Positions 1-5,385 of a stretch of 31,375 nucleotides of DNA are shown in pieces. Under the pieces are notes generated by a model, which saw only the letters and a list, made by a program, of their open reading frames with translations, searched no databases and was not told the DNA's origin. The stretch's first letter is position 1, and each line of letters begins with the position of its first letter. The position numbers were made by a program, and so were the translations under genes. This stretch comes from a virus. Where the stretch lies: positions 1 to 31,375 of the IMG/VR virus record IMGVR_UViG_3300018083_000092. The stretch is one strand, 5' to 3'.

Positions 1-154
1 GTTAATCCTTTACCTCTTTCGTCGTATTTAGCACCGAAAGGTTCATACGACTATCTGCTTTCGTATGCAGAAACCGAATAGACTATAACTCTGGTCTATT
101 AGCAGAGAGTTCCTTCTTTTATGGTCGTCACCGGCGATTGCCGCGTCCACACGT
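1..154. other. Structured non-coding stretch downstream of the lipoprotein gene
   Basis: No gene is visible. Several inverted repeats are present: 21-27 with 45-51 (GTCGTAT/ATACGAC), 44-50 with 61-67 (CATACGA/TCGTATG), 77-83 with 94-100 (AATAGAC/GTCTATT), 87-92 with 106-111 (AACTCT/AGAGTT) and a short CGGC/GCCG stem at 132-143. Some overlap and cannot form together. Inside the first stem the plus strand reads ACC-GAAA-GGT, a GNRA-type tetraloop, so the transcribed strand is uncertain. It may be a 3' untranslated region or a small RNA cut by the window edge. Confidence 0.4.
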
Positions 155-445
155 TCATCGTACTGAACTCACCATGTTAGAACTAGCCGAATGCGTCGTC
201 AAAGTAACTGTCGTACCTTCCAGTATGCGATTATAGTCGGCTGGCGATACGATGAACTTGTACTTTTGGTTGTTCTGATCTACGATGTCGACAATGTACA
301 TACGCTCGCTCATCACTGAAACATATTCACGTTCAATGGATTTCGCTTTAATCGTTATGGTGTGCACTGCAGCCGGATCGGGCTGATTAGGCGCGCAACT
401 AGTCAGGCTCGCTGAAATCAACAGAAGCACGATTCGCTTTGTCAT
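155..445 (-). CDS. Small predicted lipoprotein
   Basis: The 96-residue product starts with a lysine/arginine-containing N-terminus, a hydrophobic stretch (IVLLLISASL) and the lipobox LTSC with the lipidation cysteine at residue 17. A mature membrane-anchored lipoprotein of about 80 residues is therefore predicted. The mature part is mostly polar and beta-like, and I do not recognise its family. An upstream extension to a TTG at 589 is possible, but the ATG at 445 has a GGAG ribosome site 7 nt upstream and puts the signal sequence at the N-terminus. Phage lipoproteins of this size can be lysis spanins or superinfection-exclusion proteins. No lysis genes are seen nearby, so the role is open. 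Confidence 0.75.
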   Translation of the reverse strand: MTKRIVLLLISASLTSCAPNQPDPAAVHTITIKAKSIEREYVSVMSERMYIVDIVDQNNQKYKFIVSPADYNRILEGTTVTLTTHSASSNMVSSVR

Positions 446-552
446 AACATGCTCTCCAGCATTGAAGTCCACACTGGATGGAGGACTTCCCAGGAATTCG
501 CTCGGGTAAATGCGATGCCAGTGCCAGCATATCCCGATGCGGCTTTCGGGTG
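446..552 (-). promoter_or_regulatory. Structured leader of the lipoprotein gene with looped-out ribosome site
   Basis: Just upstream of the start at 445, positions 449-462 form a 5-bp hairpin (ATGCT/AGCAT) whose 4-nt loop on the minus strand is GGAG, the ribosome site itself. Further upstream, 464-470 and 483-489 form a 7-bp stem (GAAGTCC/GGACTTC). Further upstream still, the minus strand reads CCCGA-aagccgca-TCGGG. No open frame fits this stretch convincingly. Confidence 0.45.
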
Positions 553-621
553 CTACAAGAACACGATCCGCCTTCGCTCTGGTCTCCAACGTTCTGGGTT
601 TACCTGCTTAAAGTCAAGCAT
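553..621 (-). CDS. Possible 22-residue leader peptide
   Basis: An ATG at 621 follows a GGGAGAG ribosome site and an ATTA-loop hairpin like those before other minus-strand genes here. It opens a short frame (MLDFKQVNPERWRPERRRIV, then FL and TAG) that is rich in arginine in its second half. It ends 107 nt before the lipoprotein start. The well-placed initiation signals are the only support. It could be a regulatory leader peptide, a remnant of a longer gene, or chance. Confidence 0.3.
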   Translation of the reverse strand: MLDFKQVNPERWRPERRRIVFL

Positions 622-626
622 CACAC

Positions 627-642
627 TCTCCCTAATGGGAAA
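627..642 (-). promoter_or_regulatory. ATTA-loop hairpin
   Basis: On the minus strand TTTCCC-ATTA-GGGAGA forms six pairs, one of them U-G (641 with 628). That pair would be a C-A mismatch on the plus strand. It overlaps the ribosome site of the small frame starting at 621. Confidence 0.55.
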
Positions 643-647
643 TAAAC

Positions 648-840
648 AATAGATCATGCCGACTACTTAACCTACCACGCTAGCCTCATTATATAATAAT
701 ACCTAACCCCATTTTACCAGAGGGGAACTTAGTCCCTAACTCCGCTATTCTCAGGGGGTATTACACGTTTATACTGTTTAGCAGGTAACAGTACAAACTC
801 AATAATAGGATTTAACACAATTTCATCGGCATGATCTATT
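648..840 (-). ncRNA. Candidate structured RNA closed by a 15-bp perfect stem
   Basis: Positions 648-662 (AATAGATCATGCCGA) and 826-840 are exact reverse complements separated by 163 nt that hold no convincing open frame. Inside, 772-778 and 787-793 form a 7-bp hairpin (TACTGTT/AACAGTA) with an 8-nt loop, and AGGG/CCCT near 721-735 can form another stem. The next pair inside the closing stem (663 with 825) would be G-U on the minus strand, as expected if it is read with the flanking minus-strand genes. It lies between the genes at 852-1049 and 553-621. It could be a stable phage RNA, a processed intercistronic RNA or a regulatory domain. Confidence 0.5.
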
Positions 841-851
841 TATCCATACTA

Positions 852-1049
852 TCACTTGATCTCATCGCCTCCAACTGCTTTACGAGTTAAATCGTACTTG
901 TTTTGGAGACAATTTCCAAATTCAACAACAGCGTCAGCTTCTTCACCCTTCCCATATTCCAAAGTATGAGTGTCCATCACTCTTACATGAAGATCGCCAT
1001 GCTTCTTTTGAAGCTTGGTTAGTTCGGTAATGAGTTCGGAAATCTTCAT
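852..1049 (-). CDS. Small conserved-looking phage protein, function unknown
   Basis: The 65-residue product begins MKISELITELTKLQKKHGDL, a pattern shared by many small uncharacterised phage proteins in which an N-terminal helix is followed by a G-D-L turn and a V-x-V strand. The rest is acidic. The start is supported by GGAGTCGGA upstream and by an ATTA-loop hairpin at 1062-1079. It sits between two other small minus-strand genes and probably shares their transcript. There are no catalytic motifs or membrane segments. Confidence 0.7.
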   Translation of the reverse strand: MKISELITELTKLQKKHGDLHVRVMDTHTLEYGKGEEADAVVEFGNCLQNKYDLTRKAVGGDEIK

Positions 1050-1061
1050 AATCCGACTCCA

Positions 1062-1079
1062 TAAATCCTAATGGATTTA
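1062..1079 (-). promoter_or_regulatory. ATTA-loop hairpin
   Basis: A perfect 7-bp stem (TAAATCC/GGATTTA) closes an ATTA loop on the minus strand, 12 nt upstream of the start at 1049. The stem sequence differs wholly from the CCC/GGG versions elsewhere, while loop and position are kept. Confidence 0.6.
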
Positions 1080-1105
1080 GACTTTGTGGATTACTGTGCG
1101 TTCTG

Positions 1106-1261
1106 CTATTCTTTCACCAATTGTGTAGCCTCTTCAAAAGACATTCCCTGTCTCAGAAGTTTGTTAATAGCCTCATCAGAAGAAATAATTCCATTCTTCA
1201 TATTCTTGATGATCTTCTGAATCACAACAGCATCAGAAGAACCAAAAGGCATTCCATCCAT
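1106..1261 (-). CDS. Hypothetical small protein (51 aa)
   Basis: A 51-codon frame begins at ATG 1261 with GGAG 7 nt upstream and ends at TAG 1106-1108. The product starts MDGMPFGSSDAVVIQKIIKN, continues with an I-I-S-S-D-E-A-I-N-K-L-L segment, and ends EEATQLVKE. It looks like two or three short amphipathic helices, reminiscent of small helical modules that bind partners, but I cannot name a family. The two S-D-(E/A)-(A/V)-turn helices may be an internal repeat. It lies 57 nt upstream of the 65-residue gene. Confidence 0.65.
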   Translation of the reverse strand: MDGMPFGSSDAVVIQKIIKNMKNGIISSDEAINKLLRQGMSFEEATQLVKE

Positions 1262-1276
1262 GACTTTTCTCCATAT

Positions 1277-1305
1277 CCTATATCCTTACTGTATAAGGAC
1301 TTAGG
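1277..1305 (-). promoter_or_regulatory. Leader hairpin of the 51-aa gene
   Basis: TCCTTA (1283-1288) pairs with TAAGGA (1294-1299) around a 5-nt loop. It is extended by a G-U pair on the minus strand and, past one mismatch, by CCTA/TAGG (1277-1280 with 1302-1305). It occupies the place of the ATTA-loop hairpins but has a different loop. Confidence 0.4.
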
Positions 1306-1319
1306 ACTTTCCCCGTAAT

Positions 1320-2375
1320 AGCTTAATCCAACTATCACCTTTAACCCCATATTAACCCCTTACTTTAGCCTCTCAATTATATAGATAATTAAATCCATAT
1401 AAGAAAGACTTAGTAAGGAGTCAATAATGGAGGGTAGTTTACCATAAACGGCAAACTATAAGTATTTTGGGCATCCTCAGACTTCCCCATTTTCCCACTA
1501 TTTAATGGGAATAACATATATTCTTCCCTATAAGAATAAGAAAGATATAAGGAGGAAGGAGAGTTAGAGTTTCTAGTCGGGGTTTTACCATCGCTCCAGG
1601 CAGCGACCAGACTAGCAAATCCATCTCACTTTACCAAACCCCTTCATTCCAAGGGTTTTTATTCAAAGCGAGCATTAAAATCCCCAGTGAGAATGGAGAA
1701 ATTAATAATGTAATGGATACAGATTCTATCTGTGATATTCCTTTGGGGAGGAAAATCTCACTCAAAATAGAAAATGAAAACATCATTATTCCTTGAGATT
1801 CTTTCGTTTTTGACTCTAAGAGGGAAACAAATAAATTGCTATATTTAAGAATCCCCGTTTTCGCTGTTTATTTAGCAGAGAAATATAAATATGAGGAGAA
1901 TTAACCCCTCAAATACTTACTTTTCAACACGCCAATAATATTCCATATAGAATTCCCGCAAGAGAACAGAGAAGGGAACAGACTTCGGCATGGTAATTCT
2001 CCGTGAGTACATTGGAGTAATCCCCAATGAATATGGAAAGTGCGGGTCTAGGGAGTTAAACCCCAAATTCCTAGTATTATACATAGGAATTATCTCGGAT
2101 GACCCACAAATATAGTTCCCAAAAGCGAACGGGATTTAATCCATAGTGGACTGTACAATCCCTTAAGCTATATTACCCATAGACTTCCAGGAACATTTCC
2201 AATGAATGTTTTTGTGTGGGGTGGATTACTGGATGCCACCCGCCATACACTTAAATGGAAACATATAGAATCTCCCATTACTCATCTCATTGATTGAGAG
2301 AGTAAAATTGTTTCAGCAGGAAAAAGATATAGAGAATGTTAATCCTCAATATATCCTCTCTTCTGCTGACTAAAC
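1320..2375 (-). ncRNA. About 1 kb of highly structured non-coding sequence
   Basis: No credible gene is found on either strand, but inverted repeats run almost end to end. Examples are 1435-1443/1450-1458 (9 bp), 1573-1578/1610-1615 enclosing 1591-1595/1602-1606, 1636-1641/1653-1658, 1719-1723/1729-1733, 1892-1898/1905-1911, 1941-1948/2031-2038, 2010-2015/2024-2029, 2066-2073/2084-2091 and 2103-2108/2215-2220. The last encloses 2109-2115/2168-2174, 2131-2136/2157-2162 and 2192-2197/2205-2210. Further stems are 2219-2224/2236-2241, 2278-2289/2295-2305 and 2314-2331/2350-2368. Several stems (1435-1458, 1892-1911, 2320-2360) become continuous only with minus-strand G-U pairs; a few ends favour plus. 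Very large ornate phage RNAs such as GOLLD and ROOL are known, but I cannot assign it to either. Confidence 0.5.
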
Positions 2376-2630
2376 GTGTGGATGGAATACGCTATTAGTT
2401 CTTAGCGACAATTCCACCCCGACAATGGAAAACTTCGCACAATATCCGATAGTGGATTCTGTGGGAAATACCATCAAAGTACCGCAAGTATATACATCAG
2501 ACTTCCAAGTGATTTGTGCTTGCCCGGTTGTATCGGATTCGTGAACAGAGCAAATAGCCTGTTCCATGCTTCCATAAATCCCCATTGCGACCGGAAACCC
2601 ATCCGGTGCAATCATTGACACAACGAACAT
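2370..2630 (-). CDS. Hypothetical protein (86 aa)
   Basis: The start at 2630 is supported by a strong GGGAGGT site 6 nt upstream, preceded by an ATTA-loop hairpin. The product starts MFVVSMIAPDGFPVAMGIYG and has an extended, beta-rich look with three cysteines (C27, C49, C64). I recognise no family or catalytic motif. The stop codon lies inside the outer stem (2310-2313/2372-2375) of the structured region that follows, so translation of this gene could affect folding of that RNA's 5' end. Confidence 0.65.
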   Translation of the reverse strand: MFVVSMIAPDGFPVAMGIYGSMEQAICSVHESDTTGQAQITWKSDVYTCGTLMVFPTESTIGYCAKFSIVGVELSLRTNSVFHPHV

Positions 2631-2637
2631 CTGACTA

Positions 2638-2653
2638 CCTCCCTAATGGGGGG
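2638..2653 (-). promoter_or_regulatory. ATTA-loop hairpin
   Basis: CCC-ATTA-GGG at 2641-2650 on the minus strand is flanked by a C-A mismatch and two more C-G pairs. Its 3' arm is part of the AGGGAGGT ribosome site of the 86-aa gene, so pairing would hide that site. Confidence 0.5.
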
Positions 2654-2658
2654 TGGAA

Positions 2659-2706
2659 GGGCTAAAGCCCTAGGAATTCCTTGGAACTATACAATCCCAA
2701 GGAATT
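2659..2706 (-). promoter_or_regulatory. Intercistronic double hairpin
   Basis: Positions 2675-2706 fold on the minus strand into an almost unbroken hairpin. Ten Watson-Crick pairs (AATTCCTTGG/CCAAGGAATT) are followed by G-U, A-U, U-G and U-A pairs. On the plus strand the wobble positions are A-C mismatches. The first arm includes the TAA stop of the upstream gene. A second stem, GGGC-TTTA-GCCC, lies at 2659-2670. No U-tract follows, so it is more likely a processing or stability element than a terminator. Confidence 0.55.
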
Positions 2707-2926
2707 AATTAATCTCTTTAATCCAATCAGGGTAAATGGAAAACGGTTCTACATCTTCCCCGTCGAATGTAACAATTACCCCGATTACCTCTCTCACTCC
2801 AACACTTCTGGCAATATTGCAAGTAATCACATCATCCACGGTTGCAGGAATATCTTTCACGATATCCGAACCAGGGATAGAGATGGTGAGTTTATCACCA
2901 ATACGGATGGAGGGAGAGAATGGCAT
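2705..2926 (-). CDS. Hypothetical protein (73 aa; alternative start gives 80 aa)
   Basis: The product (MPFSPSIRIGDKLTISIPGS, then DIVKDIPATVDDV and on) reads as a small beta-barrel-like protein with alternating hydrophobic residues. It ends with DWIKEIN. An ATG at 2947 would add seven residues, but it overlaps the ATTA-loop hairpin and has its ribosome site only two or three nt away. The ATG at 2926 follows GAAGAGA at a normal distance, so I prefer it. No family is recognised. The stop codon is buried in the intercistronic hairpin at 2675-2706. Confidence 0.6.
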   Translation of the reverse strand: MPFSPSIRIGDKLTISIPGSDIVKDIPATVDDVITCNIARSVGVREVIGVIVTFDGEDVEPFSIYPDWIKEIN

Positions 2927-2946
2927 ATAAGTCTCTTCTGCTGACA

Positions 2947-2962
2947 TTTCCCTAATGGGAAA
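2947..2962 (-). promoter_or_regulatory. ATTA-loop hairpin
   Basis: A perfect 6-bp version (TTTCCC-ATTA-GGGAAA on the minus strand) lies about 20 nt before the preferred start at 2926. A 14-nt motif (GTCAGCAGAAGAGA) follows it and recurs at 2357-2370. Confidence 0.6.
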
Positions 2963-2975
2963 CGAGTGTTTATTT

Positions 2976-3029
2976 CGAACCCACCAGGTTAAAACTAGGC
3001 GGGTCGATTCACAGTACTCACCAGGTTCG
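2976..3029 (-). promoter_or_regulatory. Leader with two competing stems
   Basis: CGAACC (2976-2981) can pair with GGTTCG (3024-3029), or ACCCACC (2979-2985) can pair with GGCGGGT (2998-3004); the latter is continuous only with a minus-strand G-U pair. The two overlap and exclude each other. A 9-bp direct repeat CACCAGGTT occurs at 2982-2990 and 3019-3027. Lying between two terminators and a gene start, this may be the 5' leader of the 2926 transcript. Confidence 0.35.
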
Positions 3030-3066
3030 CGGTCATTATCCTAGTATGTCATCCAGGTAGATTGCG

Positions 3067-3096
3067 AAAAAAAAGGACAAATGGATATTTTTGTCC
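3067..3096 (-). terminator. Intrinsic terminator (second of a pair)
   Basis: On the minus strand GGACAAA and TTTGTCC form a 7-bp stem (3075-3081/3090-3096) followed by eight Us (3074-3067). It backs up the terminator at 3111-3133. Confidence 0.75.
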
Positions 3097-3110
3097 AATT
3101 TCAGGGCATG

Positions 3111-3133
3111 AAAAAACCCGGCAGGTGCCGGGT
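3111..3133 (-). terminator. Intrinsic terminator of the 438-aa gene
   Basis: The minus strand reads CCCGGC-ACCT-GCCGGG (3132-3117) followed by six Us (3116-3111), a textbook rho-independent terminator 18 nt after the stop codon. Confidence 0.9.
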
Positions 3134-3150
3134 AAGGTAGTCGGGGATTT

Positions 3151-4467
3151 TTACCAGTTAGCTTTAGGGTCTAACGGCGCGATAACCGTTTCATCCGGAA
3201 AACCGTAATAGTCGAGTTCCGGGGATTTACCCGTAAAGATTCTCCGCTCTCCGCTTTCCCATTCTCGCAGGGATTCTTGAGCGCGTGCAATCCGATAGGC
3301 TTCCCTGCCGGACCATTCCGCCCATTCACGGAGTGTATCTAACTGCGCCCGTTCCGTGACAATCGCCTGAATCCCTTCCGGGTAATTCTGACGGGCGGAA
3401 TCGACGATAGGATACTCTCCATCGGAAATAGATTGTTCTCCGAGGGTATCGGGGGATTGAATGTACTTACAATCCCTTTCCACGATTGCGAGCGCGTATC
3501 GGTTCGCTTTGTCCGTGTCCCCGTCCATATTCGCCCGTACCATCGAAACGGCAAGGGTAAACCAGAAGGAATGAACACCATTCGTTAAGGAGAGCTCGGC
3601 ATCGGTGCAATTGAAGGGTTCAGACTGGAGAATGCCGATAATCTCGGATTGTAAAGGCATCCGCTTGGATTGCGGGAGTTTGGAGTATTCGACGGTCGCA
3701 CCATGCACTTTGTTATCTTCCCAGCGCTCGATTCCGAACCGACGCATAGCGTGTATACGCTTAGCAGTAGTGGCGGAAATTGGTCCCATGCCAATCGCAT
3801 TCGGTTCCGCGCCTTCCAGAGGTTGTTGGATGGTGCGCACGAATGAAGGGAGACTAGAGACGGGAAAGGCAGAATTGAGAGTAAAGTAGTCGGCGCAGAT
3901 TGAAAACCATCCCGTTCCCTTATCCTCCCTGATTCCCATTTCATCGGGATTGCTCGCGGCTTCCCATTGGATACCCCATTCACGGCAGTAGTTACGGAAT
4001 TGGCGGAAAATCTCCCCGTCCGTAGCTTCACCTAGTTGCCGATACCCGGCAGGAATGGGCGCGTCCGGTCCCTTGCGCGGACCTACTCCGCGCTGCGAGT
4101 AGTAATCGGGAAGCGCGGGAGTTAATTTAACCATCAACAGAGTTTGGCGACCGCGCGTTACCCCAGCGTATAGGTTCCCTTTAGTGGGATCGATTGCGCT
4201 GGGACATTCGGCAATATACTGGTAGCGCGCTGTAGAGGTGTTCTCATGGGTTTTACGGTGGGCGCGTAGTTCTTCCCCCGTCATTCGCCGATAGGTTATC
4301 CCACCTAATTCGATGGAATCGGGAAGAATGGCAAGAGTGCCGACTACGCGCCCGAAGGGGAGAGAAGGACGGGAATATTTAGAACGTGCTTTGATGCCGC
4401 GCGCGTCAACGCTGCGCAGCTCGTGAAGTGTAGTCGGTGACGTGTTGTTAGGAATGCGCTTCGACAT
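3151..4467 (-). CDS. Hypothetical protein (438 aa), GC-rich gene
   Basis: This is the largest minus-strand gene. Its 438-residue product has a basic, low-complexity N-terminus (SKRIPNNTSPTTLHELRS), a folded middle part and a charged C-terminus with R-E-W segments. It has no signal peptide, membrane segment or enzyme signature that I recognise. The gene is clearly GC-richer than the plus-strand genes, with many GCG and CGC codons, which suggests a separate origin or different selection. The start at 4467 has AGGGG upstream and an ATTA-loop hairpin at 4478-4493. Two tandem terminators follow the stop and the neighbour's terminator lies upstream, so it is probably transcribed on its own or by read-through. 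Confidence 0.8.
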   Translation of the reverse strand: MSKRIPNNTSPTTLHELRSVDARGIKARSKYSRPSLPFGRVVGTLAILPDSIELGGITYRRMTGEELRAHRKTHENTSTARYQYIAECPSAIDPTKGNLYAGVTRGRQTLLMVKLTPALPDYYSQRGVGPRKGPDAPIPAGYRQLGEATDGEIFRQFRNYCREWGIQWEAASNPDEMGIREDKGTGWFSICADYFTLNSAFPVSSLPSFVRTIQQPLEGAEPNAIGMGPISATTAKRIHAMRRFGIERWEDNKVHGATVEYSKLPQSKRMPLQSEIIGILQSEPFNCTDAELSLTNGVHSFWFTLAVSMVRANMDGDTDKANRYALAIVERDCKYIQSPDTLGEQSISDGEYPIVDSARQNYPEGIQAIVTERAQLDTLREWAEWSGREAYRIARAQESLREWESGERRIFTGKSPELDYYGFPDETVIAPLDPKANW

Positions 4468-4477
4468 GGAAAACCCC

Positions 4478-4493
4478 TTCCCCTAATGGGGAA
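4478..4493 (-). promoter_or_regulatory. ATTA-loop hairpin
   Basis: A perfect 6-bp stem (TTCCCC/GGGGAA) closes an ATTA loop on the minus strand, 10 nt upstream of the start of the 438-aa gene and just before its AGGGG ribosome site. Confidence 0.6.
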
Positions 4494-4516
4494 TGAACTA
4501 TCCGTCTGTGTAAACG

Positions 4517-4556
4517 AAAAATTCCCGCGTCACGGCATCGCGCCATGACGCGGGAA
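4517..4556 (-). terminator. Intrinsic terminator of the 115-aa gene
   Basis: An 11-bp perfect stem (TTCCCGCGTCA at 4522-4532 with TGACGCGGGAA at 4546-4556) is followed on the minus strand by a run of Us (4521-4517). It lies 8 nt after the stop codon. Confidence 0.85.
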
Positions 4557-4563
4557 AAGTGGA

Positions 4564-4911
4564 TTACGCGGCAACCGTTTCACCCGGTGCAGCGACGGAA
4601 GGCGCGGCAGAGAGCTGCGCGGGTTCGGACATGAATGCGGAAAGGACATTGCGGACGCCCGCAACGTTTTCGAATTTCTGTTGAATGCGACGGGTGAACC
4701 CGTCTTCCGTGGTCAGCGACACTGACGCCTGAATGGTCGCACCGGGTTTATTCGTGGCTTCGCGGATCGCTTCCGTGGTGAGCCCTTCGGGCACGACACC
4801 CGAAATGCGAACGCGCTCCGTGTAGGTTTGCCCGTCCGTGCCGAGCACATCGCGGGAAATGGAGGTTTTCGCTTCCTTCGTGAACGCTCCGAGCATGGGA
4901 GTTGCGGACAT
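4564..4911 (-). CDS. Hypothetical protein (115 aa), GC-rich gene
   Basis: The ATG at 4911 (MSATPMLGAFTKEAKTSISR) follows GGAAGGAAG and an ATTA-loop hairpin, and is preferred over upstream extensions into the structured leader. The product is alternately polar and hydrophobic, with T-Y-T-E-R-V-R-I and A-S-V-S-L-T-T-E-D-G-F-T-R-R-I segments typical of beta-sheet. It ends in an alanine/proline-rich tail (APSVAAPGETVAA). I do not recognise a family. A long leader and a strong own terminator suggest an independently expressed, possibly abundant small protein. Its GC content matches the 438-aa gene, not the plus-strand genes. Confidence 0.75.
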   Translation of the reverse strand: MSATPMLGAFTKEAKTSISRDVLGTDGQTYTERVRISGVVPEGLTTEAIREATNKPGATIQASVSLTTEDGFTRRIQQKFENVAGVRNVLSAFMSEPAQLSAAPSVAAPGETVAA

Positions 4912-4927
4912 AGTGGTATTCTTCCTT

Positions 4928-4945
4928 CCGGCTCTAATGAGCCAA
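4928..4945 (-). promoter_or_regulatory. ATTA-loop hairpin with a different stem
   Basis: GGCTC-ATTA-GAGCC (4943-4930 on the minus strand) has the same loop as the others but a completely different stem, extended by two minus-strand U-G pairs. It is followed directly by the GGAAGGAAG ribosome site of the gene starting at 4911. Confidence 0.6.
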
Positions 4946-5155
4946 GAGTTACCCCTCCGGAGTGTCGGCGGGACGCGGAAGTGCGCCCGCTCGTCCGGGG
5001 GGGTGTCGCCCGATTGGTCCGCCCTTCCGGGCACCGCTCGGCACGAGTGTGGCAGGAACGGCATAGCGTTCCGTCACTGGTAAGTAGGGGGAGGGGGAGC
5101 CAAGGTAGTCCCTGGATGTTATACTTTGTATAACCTGGTCGCGTCGCCGCGGGGG
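4946..5155 (-). promoter_or_regulatory. GC-rich structured leader of the 115-aa gene
   Basis: No gene is supported here. On the minus strand 5021-5032 forms GCCC-GGAA-GGGC, a stem with a GNRA-type loop, extended by GGT/ACC (5016-5018 with 5033-5035). GGAACG/CGTTCC (5055-5060 with 5067-5072) forms a 6-bp hairpin. The composition changes abruptly from GC-rich to AT-rich near 5155. Confidence 0.4.
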
Positions 5156-5385
5156 GTGCAGACTAACCAACCTCTCAAAAATCCAGAGTGTATATCCCAA
5201 ACTAAATGTGTATCCAAAACCATTTATATATTGTTCATGTGTTTTTCTTATGTGTAATAGGATTTAAAAGTCGAAAAGTCCTACAAATTATTGAAAAAAA
5301 TCCGGGACCACTATTTTCAAAATTCTATTTCCTCCTTCTAGTTATGTGTATATATTTAATATTGTATTAAGTATTTCCATATTTA
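5156..5385. other. AT-rich divergent intergenic region
   Basis: There is no gene here. The stretch separates the minus-strand block from the plus-strand virion module. It contains several GTGTAT or GTGTA strings on the plus strand (near 5190, 5206, 5252 and 5345) that resemble the motif found at plus-strand operon heads. I see no clear promoter for the minus-strand genes. Confidence 0.4.

Noticed and set aside
1121-1318. Plus-strand open frame of 65 codons
   Set aside because: It overlaps the better supported 51-codon minus-strand gene, lacks a ribosome site and gives a low-complexity basic product.
1561-1680. tRNA-like look of the nested CTAGTC/GACTAG hairpin region
   Set aside because: Stem lengths and spacing do not match a cloverleaf and there is no T-loop consensus.
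1872-1895. TATAAATA (T4-type late promoter consensus) at about 1884
   Set aside because: It lies on the plus strand inside the structured non-coding region with no plus-strand gene after it, and the phage uses a different motif before its late genes.
774-2320. Recurring TGTTT...AGCAG(G/A) strings (774-785, 1864-1879, 2309-2320)
   Set aside because: They fall in different structural contexts (loop in one, stem in another), so a shared function is not supported.
2965-3050. Possible tRNA suggested by GGTTCGAAA on the minus strand near 2985-2973
   Set aside because: The sequence after the loop cannot close a T-stem, and no acceptor, D or anticodon stems are found at the right distances.
4828-5133. 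Plus-strand open frames in the GC-rich part
   Set aside because: High GC makes stop codons rare; they run antisense to the 115-aa gene and its structured leader and have no initiation signals.
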